Shown in pieces: positions 9,341-17,862 of a DNA stretch of 44,108 bases. The stretch lies in NCBI GenBank assembly GCA_002722695.1, contig PBMS01000013.1, positions 1-44,108 on the forward strand. The letters run 5' to 3'. The DNA is from Methanobacteriota archaeon (GTDB lineage Archaea; Thermoplasmatota; Poseidoniia; Poseidoniales; Poseidoniaceae). The translations under genes were made by a program, and so were the position numbers. The notes beneath the pieces are model-generated. The model was not told the origin of the DNA, made no database searches, and was given only the letters and a program-made list of their open reading frames with translations. How positions within the stretch are numbered: position 1 is the stretch's first letter; every line of letters starts with the position of its first letter.

Positions 9341-12300
9341 TCACAACAGATCGTCGAGGAACGACGTGTCAATCTCCGGTTTCTTCGGCGTCGACGGTTC
9401 GTCGAGCAGACCGTCCAACAAGGCAGGGTCTACCTGCGGTTTCAGAACGGGTTGCGGCGCTTGGTAGGCCGATCGCCCGTAGGTTTCGGCTTGACCTTGA
9501 CCGGTTGGGGCGTAGATGTTGTTGCCTTGTTGGGTCGTAAGGCCCGGTGGAGGCGCTGGAGCCGATACGGGGGCCGCAGTTGAAGCGATGGGCGTGTCCC
9601 ACGAAGCGTCTTGGATGCCCCACGTGGCTTCTTGCAGTTCGTAGGTTTTGGACCGCTGCGTGGCGCTGCTTCGAGAACGGACCACGACGGCCAAGAGGAG
9701 CACGATGATCAGAAGCATGCCTGCCGCGATGAGGTTGGGTGTTGTCAGCAAGGACTCAAGGGACAACTGTCCGTCGTCTTGTCCACCGTCGCCGACGGTC
9801 TCGGCACCCCCCAGGGGCGCGACCATGATGGCTTCCACCGTTTTCTTGGCGACGCCTTCGCGGTCGTAGGGCGTGACCGCAACGTAGTAGGTGGTCTCGT
9901 TGTTGAGGCCTGGGAACGTCTCCGGCGTGATGAGAATCTCGTTGGCAGATTTCTTTTTATCGAGGTACGTTGCGTTGTCGGTGGACGTGAACATTTCTTC
10001 GCTGATGTAGATGTGATAGCCTTCGACGTTGGCATCGACAGAGTGCTGCCATTCCACAAAGATGTTCACCTCCTCGTACCACTCAGCCTCCACCCGCTCA
10101 ATGTCTGGAAGATAGACGCCTGGGTCGGTGATGCCTTGGTCGGTGGGGGTTGCTGAAACCATTGTGAGCATGGTTGTGTGTGCATTGCCCGAGGAGTCCA
10201 TGGCCACCACGGCCACCCAAACCTGTTGTTCGGCCTGAACAGGGGTGTCGCGGCCAACCCGTTCGATCACCAGCGGGAGGCTGGGGTTTCTGTCCAGTTC
10301 AGCAATCCACAACGGGTTGTTGTACAGGTCCGTCTGTTGATCCACCGAACCACCGAAGTCGTAGGTGTCGGCGAAGACGAGGTAGGACGCGATGTCGTCT
10401 GCATCCGACAGCTCGAAGTCAAGGAGCAAAGCCTTCCCGTCGTCGTTGGGACGGTCGAGCAATTCAATGTCGACCAGGCGGTCTGGGGCGGTGTTGTCGT
10501 TGACGTTGTCGACCGGCGTCACCGTTGCTTGCGTAAGGTCGGTGAGATGGACGTTGCCTTTGAGGTCGTGGACCGTCACGGCGACGAACAGTTCCACGCC
10601 GGGTTGAATCAGACCGGGGATGCCGTCGGACAGATCATCGCCGTCCGGCGTGTACAGGGCAGCGGACAGGGGGAGTTCAATCGGGTTGGTTCGCTCGTCG
10701 ATCCACTGCTTGTTGAAACTGAAACAGCCGCAGACATCGGGGTTGTTGCCAAACGTAGCGTAGGCGCGGGACAGGTCCTCCACCGGTGCATCGGCAACCC
10801 AGACGGTGTAGGAGGCGAAGTCTTCCACCGTGGACGGTTCCCACACCACATCGATGGTCGTGCCGTCGTCGTCCGGGTGGTCAAAGGCCATCAGCGACGT
10901 GATTCGGGGCGGTGTGGCGCCCTGTCCGACGATGTTTTGCAGCGGCTCAGCGGCTCTTAGGAGGACTTCGTCGGTGTTCCCGTTCAACCAAACATCGTAG
11001 GCAACAATTCCAACGGTGTAGATTTGCCCGTCGATGAGCGGGACACCGTCAAGCGTTGAGACAACGGTTTCGATTTCGTCGCACGGATTGATGACGGCGG
11101 CTTGGGAATACCCTTCAACGCTGCCGAGTTCTCCCTCAGGCAGCGTGTGGTCGCCCTGCTTCATGTACACGGTGTAGAAGGCGCAATCCTCGGCTTCGCT
11201 TGCGGTCCACGTCATCACCAAGCGACCTCCTTCGTCGTCGGGGACGTCGCTGACGGTGGTGTCTTGAATCGGCGCAGGAGCCTCGTTGTCGTTCAGTTCT
11301 CCGGTGGGGACGATCGGCCCAACCACTGCGACATCGGAGAGGTTCTCTTGTCCGGCTTGATCGACGCACGTCAGTCCAATCCACACCGGTACGCCGGGTG
11401 TCTGCTTGATGATCGATTGATTTCCTTCGTTTGGTGCGTAGGACGTGTATGGGGTTCGTCCAAGGGCGTCAGCCATCGGCGTGGTCGAGACGTAAACGTT
11501 GGTGCTGGCAAGATCGATGGCCGTGCATCGGGCCCACTCGAGCTCGATGTCGCCGTCCTCTCCATTGCTGCCCATGGCGCTAGCTGCGACCCATGCTGGG
11601 GCGCGGGGCACCTCATCGCTTGGTGAGGCTGGACCGAACGGCGATGAGACCTTACCCCATCGCCCATCACTGTATTCAACAACGGCCACAGCGTAGTAGT
11701 CCGTGCCGTCCTTCAGGGGCTGACCGTTGGCGGTTTCGATGTCGGCTGCTAAACGGCTGTGGAGCGAGACGGCCTTGTCGGGGGCTTGGCCGAGGAGATC
11801 CGGTTCACCCGGCGGGCTGGTCCACGGACCTTCGTTGAGGAAGATGAGATAGCGAGCAAAGTCTTCGTCGTGGACCAACGACCAGGAAGCGGTCAAAACG
11901 CCGCCGCCGTCGTCGGGGCGGTCTTCGAGACCTTGGACGACCACCGGGGTGTCGGTGCGAACGTAATCGTAGGTCAATCGAACTTCAAGCGATCCGTTGG
12001 CCGGAGAGAACAATCGCAGCGAAACGTGCCGCGTGTTGTTGTAGAGCTGACCGTTGTCAACAGCGTCTTGAAGGTTGCTTTGCAGGCTCGGGTCCTCGCT
12101 GATGTTCAGGGTAACGTCGTATTCCATGGCGATGGATTTCGCCCAAACAGCGGCGCCGGTTGTGGGCGAAGTCAAGACGACAGGAACGTTTTGGAAGAGC
12201 AAGCCGTGCACACCGGGGGTGCCTTGTGCTGCATCAAGGGGGTAAGGGTCGCTTGGGTCGACCAGTTCGATGGGCATGCCCAAGTGCGTCATGTCAGAAA

Positions 12301-15300
12301 TGTTGAGCCCTCCACCGTTGCCCATGGCTCGGACGGTCAGGGGCAACGCTCTGCGCATGCTGCTGGGTTCCACCGGTGTGTACTGGCCGTTGGTCTGCCA
12401 GCCGTTCAATCCGTCGGTGTTGACGATCCACACGTGGTTGGCGCCCAGCGTTCCGGCGATGACTTCACCGGGTCGGAAGCCGGCGAGGTAGGTGTGAGCG
12501 GAGGTTTGTGCTTCAACGAGCATTCCATCGTTTTCGCCGCCCAGTGCAAGCACCTCGTCGCCGTTGCTGTACATGCTGTGAATGGGGTATTGAGTTTGGA
12601 AGAAACCGACGCCGTCTTCGAAGTCCCCGCTGCTTACGTTCCAGTGGGTGAGGGGCCATCCTTCCGTGGCGATGTGGATGCCCCACCAATCGGAAGCAAG
12701 GGCGGTCACCGTGTTGGAGGGAAGCTGATCAAAGCGATGAATGGAAACGACTTGTTGGGCGCTCGGGTCGACCAAACTCACGCCGGGTCGGTCGGAGCCA
12801 CGACCGTCATGGCTGACGAACACGGTGGTGGTGCCGGTGCTTGGGGAGTTGGCAACGGTCAGACCCCACGCGGACTGGCCCATGAGACCATCACCGGTGG
12901 TCAGCGTGCTTCCCGTTTGCGTGGATGGGTCCCAGATGAAGAGCCCTGACGGTGTGGCCATGTACACATCGTTGCCCACAGCGTACACGTCCTCCACAAC
13001 GTCGTTGGGTAGACCGTTGCTGACGGTGATGGAATCCATCCAGTCATCGGTGGTGTAGTTCCATCGTCCGATGCCGCCGTTGGTGGCGATGTACAGCACA
13101 TCGCTTGTGTCCGTGAAGCCGTTGACGATGTTGGACGGAAGGCCAGAGATGAGGCGACCGTTTCCAAACTGAGAGGTGAGTGGATTGAACATTTGGACAC
13201 CCGGAGGGCTTCCACCATCACCAGCGAGCCCGACAACCAGTTGCGTATTGTAAACGTGCATGGTGTCGAGTTTGCCGTGCAAAGAGCCTCCGATTGGAGA
13301 GATGAATCGGGTCAGAGTGTCCAGTTTCAACATGCCTCCGGGATTGGTCGCAATGAACAAATCCGTTCCTTGGAGGTGGAGGTCCCCCGCAACCGTGTTG
13401 CCGGGGAGGGTCCAGCCGAACTCCCATTCAACCGTGCCGTTGGGCATGAAGGTGCCCTGAAGCAACCCTGTTCCCGAGGCGCCCTGGCCGGAGGACCCGG
13501 TGGTGGCCCAGACGTGGGTGGCGTTGGCCACCATCGACGTCACTTGTCCGCTGACCAGACCGGGCAGATCCACCACCGTCTGCATGCCGTTGGAAGAGAG
13601 TGTGGCGACCTCGCTGTAGCCCGACGAGCCGCCGGCACGCCCCACCAACCATTCCGAGGAACCGCTGAGCCACTGGAGAGAGGTGACGGGGGAACCGGCG
13701 CCCTGTATTTGCGCTTGGAGCGCAGTGGCACCGCTTGCGACCAGCGTTGAGAATCCACCGGAGATGAGATTCGATCCCGAGTTCCCCACGGCGTGGCCAA
13801 CGATGAGTTGTGAGCCTGAGTGCGAGAGCGCGTCGTACCACACTCGGTCGCTTGGCAGGTTGTGACTCGAGGTGGTCAAGCTGCCCAAGAACGCTGAGGT
13901 GGAGTAGCTGTATCGACTGATGGGTTGGTTGTCGTTGTAGTAGCCGATGTAGAGGGTGTCTTGGTTGTCGCACGTCACCGATGCCGGCCCGGTGCCGTCC
14001 AGTTGACTGCGGTCAAAATCCGAAAGCACTGTGGCGTTTGTGAGGTCGATTCGGGCGATGCCTCCGTTGTTGTTGTACATGGCGATGTTTAGGACGCCGC
14101 CGCACATCTCCATCGAGATGGGATAGCCGTCAGGCATGTTGTTGGTCGAATCTGCGGCGTAGGACGTCCAAGTGCCGGCGCCGTTTTGATGCGAGATGAT
14201 CCCTTCTTGGAACTGGCCAAAGTTGTTGAATTCAGCACCGCCCACAACAAGGTTGGTGCCGTCGGTCCACAGTTCATAGAAGATGTCGCCGGCATTGCCC
14301 GGTAGACCGTTCCCCGCCTCCCAAGTGCTGTTCCATGTGTTCGTGGCTTCGTCGTATCGAGCGACACCGTCTTCGGTGGCAAACATGGTTTCGCCGTTGT
14401 GTTCCACAATGCCCCGTATCGGGAATTCGAAGTCGTCCCACGAATTGACGAGCGTTTGACTGCTGTCGTAGAGGTCCAGCTTGAGTTCACCCCATGCCAC
14501 CCACGTGTTGCCGTTTGAGGACCGGTAGCTCGTCACTCGGTCGATGGAACCGGTGGGCAGTATGTTCGTTTCGTACGTGGACGTGGTGGTGTTCCAGCGA
14601 GCGATACCGCCCGAACCGTCGGCGTTCCACCACTGTCCAGAAACCACGCTGACCATGAGGGTGTCACCCGACAGTTCCATGCCCACGATGTCGCCACCGT
14701 TTTGTCCGACCTGCGCCCCAATGTCGAGGTTTGACAGCGTGGCGCCGTTTGAAACGTTGAGGCGACTTACTTCGTCACTCTCCTCTCCCGAGTGGTAATA
14801 CATGATGTTGTTGTGAATCATCATGTCGTAAGGGCTGCCGTCGGCGGTGTACTGGTTGCTCGTGCTTTCAATGTCGTACTCTTCGGCCCCGTTGGTGATG
14901 TTGATCAGTTGGAAACCATCGCTTCCGCCGACCCAAATCATGTTTTGGCGAATGTCCGCCACCAAGCCGGTCACATCGTCGTTGCCGCCGTCGAGGACAC
15001 CGTTGTCCTCGGTGAAGGGCACGAGCCAGCGGTTGGCGGTGATGTTGTATCGAAGAACACCCAACCCGTCCGTGCCGATGTAGGCGATGTCGCCCATGAT
15101 CTCAACCACGGCGTTGCCGGTCTGGGTGCCTTCACCCCAATTGTAATCGTGCTGGAAATTGGATTTTGTGATGAGGCCGACGCCTGACGTCGTCCCTCCG
15201 TAGACGTAGTCGTTGTCCACACCAACGCTGATGGTGGCCCAGTTGGGCATGCCGTCGTAGACGTTCTGGCAGTCGTCGATGTTCATCGTGTTGATGTCGT

Positions 15301-17662
15301 ACTTGCACACCCCGATGTTGGTGCCGGCGTAGATGTCTCCGCTCCCACCAGACCCGTCGATGACGAAATCGTAGAACTGTTGGGGTCGGGTCTGCCATGA
15401 ATTGCCCTGACCGAAACTGGTCGCTTGATTTCCGTCCCACTTTCGGGCGCCTTGTTGTGTTCCGATGTAGAGGCTTGATCCGTCGGATTCAAGGGCAAAA
15501 ATTTGGCTCGACGGTAGAGGGCCGCCTCGATTTCCAGCGAGGATTGGCGAGAGAATCTCGCCGGTGTTCAGATCTTTGCGGGCCACACCGTACCCTGGCA
15601 GTCCGAGGTGGAGCACATCACCCACAACGGCCACAGGAGCGCTGTCCACGCCGTTGATGCCGGTTGATCCCCACGGCTCAAGCCAAGTGTCGTTGCTGAT
15701 GTCGTAGCGCAGGACACCCCGGTCTTCGGTGGCGAGGTAGGCCATGTCGCCGTAAAGCGCAACATCGCCAACAAACGAGGTGGGCAGACCGTTGGTGGTG
15801 TCGTAGGCGGTGCATCCTCCGTTTGCCCGATCAAAGTGGACGAACACCCCTCCGTCAAGAGACATGACCACGCTGTTGGCGTCGGCGACCATGCTGAGAA
15901 CGGTGGTTGAGGAAGAGTAGCAACCAGCGGTTCCGTCGTACGTTTGCAAGACGGTCCCGGCGGTGTCCATCTCTTCCACAACAGGGCTGCCTTCCATGGC
16001 GAGGAAGAGGGAGGTGGAACCGGCTGCGTCCGTGGCAACCGTCATGTCCAGGACGTTGTCGCTGACGTCCAAAGGGGTCAACCATGCAGCGCTACCGACG
16101 TCGTAGCGTAGGACCACCATCGAGTTGTCTCCCGACCCGATGTACAGAACGTTGTCGAGTTCCACCAACGCCGTCATGTCGTCGGTGGCTGGGGCACTGG
16201 CGAGGCGAATCGTGCCTTCCACGAATGGGGTTTGGTCGGGCGATAGATGGATCAGTTGGCCACTGCCATCGTTCACGAGGAGCCCGTTGTTGTTCGGCGC
16301 CGCCGAGGCTCCCGCAGGCCATGAAAGCAAGGAAACGCCGTCGTAAGCCAGTCCAAGTGTGGAAAGGTCGTACGTTGTGGAAAACACACCGTTGGTGGTG
16401 TTGTAGGAGTGGAGTGCATCTCCACTGAGAACGTAGAGGGTGGGTCCCACTCGCTCAACGCCGGCGATGGTGTCGCTGGTCAACCAGTTTGCTGAATTCC
16501 ACGTGGACAGCCAAAATCCGGCGACGAAATCAAACCGAGCCAACCCGCTGTCCGAGGACCCCAACAACAATTGGTTACCCGAAGTGGTCATGTGCGTGAT
16601 GCTGTCGGAGTGCAGTGTGTTGGCTGAACTCCATGTGGAAAGTGGGTTTGATGCGCTCGTGTCATAACGCAGCACACCGACGCCGTCAACGGCTGCGTAA
16701 ACGATTCCGTTGACCTCAATCATGGAGAGTGCGGCTCCGCTGCTTCCGACTGCGGCGGAGGAAACGACCGTCCACGCAGCGCCGTCCCACATCACCAGTC
16801 CTGAGGAGCCAGCTGCGAAGACATCGCCCGCTGCGGTCATCGTGAAGCGGTCCACGTCTCCGTCGCCGAGAGGGGTTTGGAATTCACTGTCCGTCAGTGA
16901 CATCGCACGAAAGCTCCCGTCTCCCAACAAGAGATGGAGCAATCCACCGTTGTTGTCCATCACCATGTCGACCACGCCGTTTTCACTTTCAAAATCGTAC
17001 ACGTCGATGATGATCGGGTCGTTGTTGGCGTTGAGCAACAAAAGTTGGTTGTTGGCAGCCACGTACAGGACGCCCGTTTCGGGGTTCACCGCCGAGTCTC
17101 TGAGTTCAAAGTCGTAGGGCGTGAGCGACACCAGCGGGTCGGCTGGAGCCAGCACTTCAACAATTATTTTTGTCAATTCGGCGTCCGATGGGAGATCCCA
17201 GCCAGCACCGGAGTTGCTGTTGGGATTCAATCGGCCCGTGTAGGTCGTGCCGGTGGTGAAGGCACTTGCTTCGCCCAGGACGCCCAATCCTCGCCAGTCG
17301 AACAGAGAAGTGCCCATGCCGTCCACCACGAGATGCGGTTCTTCGATGGTCGTACCGTCCTGTCCGCTGGCGCGAACTTCGAGCGTGACGTTGGACAACT
17401 CGGCTCCGGGTGCGAAGGCCAAGTCCCAATCTGCAGTGGCGCGCTGACCCGTATCGGGAACCGCTCCAACCGCATTCAATGTGACCCAGCCGGTGTCGTT
17501 ACTTCCTTCAAGCGGCCACGTCACACCGCTTGGCTCGCCGTGGGCCGAGACGACCGGCGTGGTGAGCAGTGGGCCCAACGACATCAGGAGCATCAACACC
17601 ACCATCGATAGGGCGCGTTGAGGTCGCCCCTCGAGGATTTGGGTTGAACCACCCTGTTTCAT
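9341..17662 (-). CDS. Giant anchored surface protein: propeller repeats, six FN3-like domains, C-terminal TM and tail
   Basis: A 2773-aa protein. The N-terminus has a signal peptide (hydrophobic VVLMLLMSLGPLL, cleavage near VSAHG). Up to about residue 1850 there are dozens of blade-like repeats with motifs such as LRYD, GLPSN and YIGT followed by W-rich strands, resembling the two-component-regulator propeller family. Next come about six fibronectin-III-like domains with a recurring D-x-P-D/N-D-x-G...W...D...Y pattern, then a transmembrane helix (MLLIIVLLLAVVV) and a cytoplasmic tail of about 110 residues rich in Pro, Gln and Ser. This predicts a cell-surface receptor or adhesin. The start ATG 17662 is 26 bp after a TTCAAATAAG box, consistent with leaderless translation; a GTG at 17683 is the alternative. 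The ligand is unknown. It heads the run leading into pabC. Confidence 0.82.
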   Translation of the reverse strand: MKQGGSTQILEGRPQRALSMVVLMLLMSLGPLLTTPVVSAHGEPSGVTWPLEGSNDTGWVTLNAVGAVPDTGQRATADWDLAFAPGAELSNVTLEVRASGQDGTTIEEPHLVVDGMGTSLFDWRGLGVLGEASAFTTGTTYTGRLNPNSNSGAGWDLPSDAELTKIIVEVLAPADPLVSLTPYDFELRDSAVNPETGVLYVAANNQLLLLNANNDPIIIDVYDFESENGVVDMVMDNNGGLLHLLLGDGSFRAMSLTDSEFQTPLGDGDVDRFTMTAAGDVFAAGSSGLVMWDGAAWTVVSSAAVGSSGAALSMIEVNGIVYAAVDGVGVLRYDTSASNPLSTWSSANTLHSDSITHMTTSGNQLLLGSSDSGLARFDFVAGFWLSTWNSANWLTSDTIAGVERVGPTLYVLSGDALHSYNTTNGVFSTTYDLSTLGLAYDGVSLLSWPAGASAAPNNNGLLVNDGSGQLIHLSPDQTPFVEGTIRLASAPATDDMTALVELDNVLYIGSGDNSMVVLRYDVGSAAWLTPLDVSDNVLDMTVATDAAGSTSLFLAMEGSPVVEEMDTAGTVLQTYDGTAGCYSSSTTVLSMVADANSVVMSLDGGVFVHFDRANGGCTAYDTTNGLPTSFVGDVALYGDMAYLATEDRGVLRYDISNDTWLEPWGSTGINGVDSAPVAVVGDVLHLGLPGYGVARKDLNTGEILSPILAGNRGGPLPSSQIFALESDGSSLYIGTQQGARKWDGNQATSFGQGNSWQTRPQQFYDFVIDGSGGSGDIYAGTNIGVCKYDINTMNIDDCQNVYDGMPNWATISVGVDNDYVYGGTTSGVGLITKSNFQHDYNWGEGTQTGNAVVEIMGDIAYIGTDGLGVLRYNITANRWLVPFTEDNGVLDGGNDDVTGLVADIRQNMIWVGGSDGFQLINITNGAEEYDIESTSNQYTADGSPYDMMIHNNIMYYHSGEESDEVSRLNVSNGATLSNLDIGAQVGQNGGDIVGMELSGDTLMVSVVSGQWWNADGSGGIARWNTTTSTYETNILPTGSIDRVTSYRSSNGNTWVAWGELKLDLYDSSQTLVNSWDDFEFPIRGIVEHNGETMFATEDGVARYDEATNTWNSTWEAGNGLPGNAGDIFYELWTDGTNLVVGGAEFNNFGQFQEGIISHQNGAGTWTSYAADSTNNMPDGYPISMEMCGGVLNIAMYNNNGGIARIDLTNATVLSDFDRSQLDGTGPASVTCDNQDTLYIGYYNDNQPISRYSYSTSAFLGSLTTSSHNLPSDRVWYDALSHSGSQLIVGHAVGNSGSNLISGGFSTLVASGATALQAQIQGAGSPVTSLQWLSGSSEWLVGRAGGSSGYSEVATLSSNGMQTVVDLPGLVSGQVTSMVANATHVWATTGSSGQGASGTGLLQGTFMPNGTVEWEFGWTLPGNTVAGDLHLQGTDLFIATNPGGMLKLDTLTRFISPIGGSLHGKLDTMHVYNTQLVVGLAGDGGSPPGVQMFNPLTSQFGNGRLISGLPSNIVNGFTDTSDVLYIATNGGIGRWNYTTDDWMDSITVSNGLPNDVVEDVYAVGNDVYMATPSGLFIWDPSTQTGSTLTTGDGLMGQSAWGLTVANSPSTGTTTVFVSHDGRGSDRPGVSLVDPSAQQVVSIHRFDQLPSNTVTALASDWWGIHIATEGWPLTHWNVSSGDFEDGVGFFQTQYPIHSMYSNGDEVLALGGENDGMLVEAQTSAHTYLAGFRPGEVIAGTLGANHVWIVNTDGLNGWQTNGQYTPVEPSSMRRALPLTVRAMGNGGGLNISDMTHLGMPIELVDPSDPYPLDAAQGTPGVHGLLFQNVPVVLTSPTTGAAVWAKSIAMEYDVTLNISEDPSLQSNLQDAVDNGQLYNNTRHVSLRLFSPANGSLEVRLTYDYVRTDTPVVVQGLEDRPDDGGGVLTASWSLVHDEDFARYLIFLNEGPWTSPPGEPDLLGQAPDKAVSLHSRLAADIETANGQPLKDGTDYYAVAVVEYSDGRWGKVSSPFGPASPSDEVPRAPAWVAASAMGSNGEDGDIELEWARCTAIDLASTNVYVSTTPMADALGRTPYTSYAPNEGNQSIIKQTPGVPVWIGLTCVDQAGQENLSDVAVVGPIVPTGELNDNEAPAPIQDTTVSDVPDDEGGRLVMTWTASEAEDCAFYTVYMKQGDHTLPEGELGSVEGYSQAAVINPCDEIETVVSTLDGVPLIDGQIYTVGIVAYDVWLNGNTDEVLLRAAEPLQNIVGQGATPPRITSLMAFDHPDDDGTTIDVVWEPSTVEDFASYTVWVADAPVEDLSRAYATFGNNPDVCGCFSFNKQWIDERTNPIELPLSAALYTPDGDDLSDGIPGLIQPGVELFVAVTVHDLKGNVHLTDLTQATVTPVDNVNDNTAPDRLVDIELLDRPNDDGKALLLDFELSDADDIASYLVFADTYDFGGSVDQQTDLYNNPLWIAELDRNPSLPLVIERVGRDTPVQAEQQVWVAVVAMDSSGNAHTTMLTMVSATPTDQGITDPGVYLPDIERVEAEWYEEVNIFVEWQHSVDANVEGYHIYISEEMFTSTDNATYLDKKKSANEILITPETFPGLNNETTYYVAVTPYDREGVAKKTVEAIMVAPLGGAETVGDGGQDDGQLSLESLLTTPNLIAAGMLLIIVLLLAVVVRSRSSATQRSKTYELQEATWGIQDASWDTPIASTAAPVSAPAPPPGLTTQQGNNIYAPTGQGQAETYGRSAYQAPQPVLKPQVDPALLDGLLDEPSTPKKPEIDTSFLDDLL

Positions 17663-17682
17663 GCATAATCGTGTTTTTTTCA

Positions 17683-17692
17683 CTTATTTGAA
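17683..17692 (-). promoter_or_regulatory. TATA-like box of the giant surface-protein gene
   Basis: TTCAAATAAG on the minus strand, centred 26 bp upstream of ATG 17662, with no ribosome-binding site between. The same TTCAAAT core is found at the same distance before ftsZ and the RND gene. Confidence 0.5.
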
Positions 17693-17731
17693 AGAGAGCC
17701 CTCGCTGACCGTACAATGCTCGGTTAAAACG

Positions 17732-17815
17732 GCTCTTGCATGGCGGGGTTTTCGTTCCAATACGAAGGTCCTCGGGCGCTCGAGCGGTTGGCGTAAACAC
17801 GCTTCATGCAAGAGC
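17732..17815. repeat. 11-bp perfect inverted repeat in a divergent intergenic region
   Basis: GCTCTTGCATG at 17732-17742 is the exact reverse complement of CATGCAAGAGC at 17805-17815, 62 bp apart. Between them lies a perfect 10-bp palindrome, CGCTCGAGCG, at 17777-17786. The region separates the giant surface-protein gene (-) from the malic enzyme gene (+). It could be a paired operator or a long-stem structure; no regulator is identified. The repeat itself is certain. Confidence 0.75.
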
Positions 17816-17862
17816 GAGGCCGCACAACAATCAAACCCTGTCTTCCCGCCGTTTTGTTTGGG

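Noticed and set aside
11759-12949. A long plus-strand open frame (396 codons) inside the giant surface protein gene
   Set aside because: It is antisense to a well-supported reading frame with signal peptide and repeats, has no recognisable domain, and such frames are expected opposite GC-rich coding sequence.
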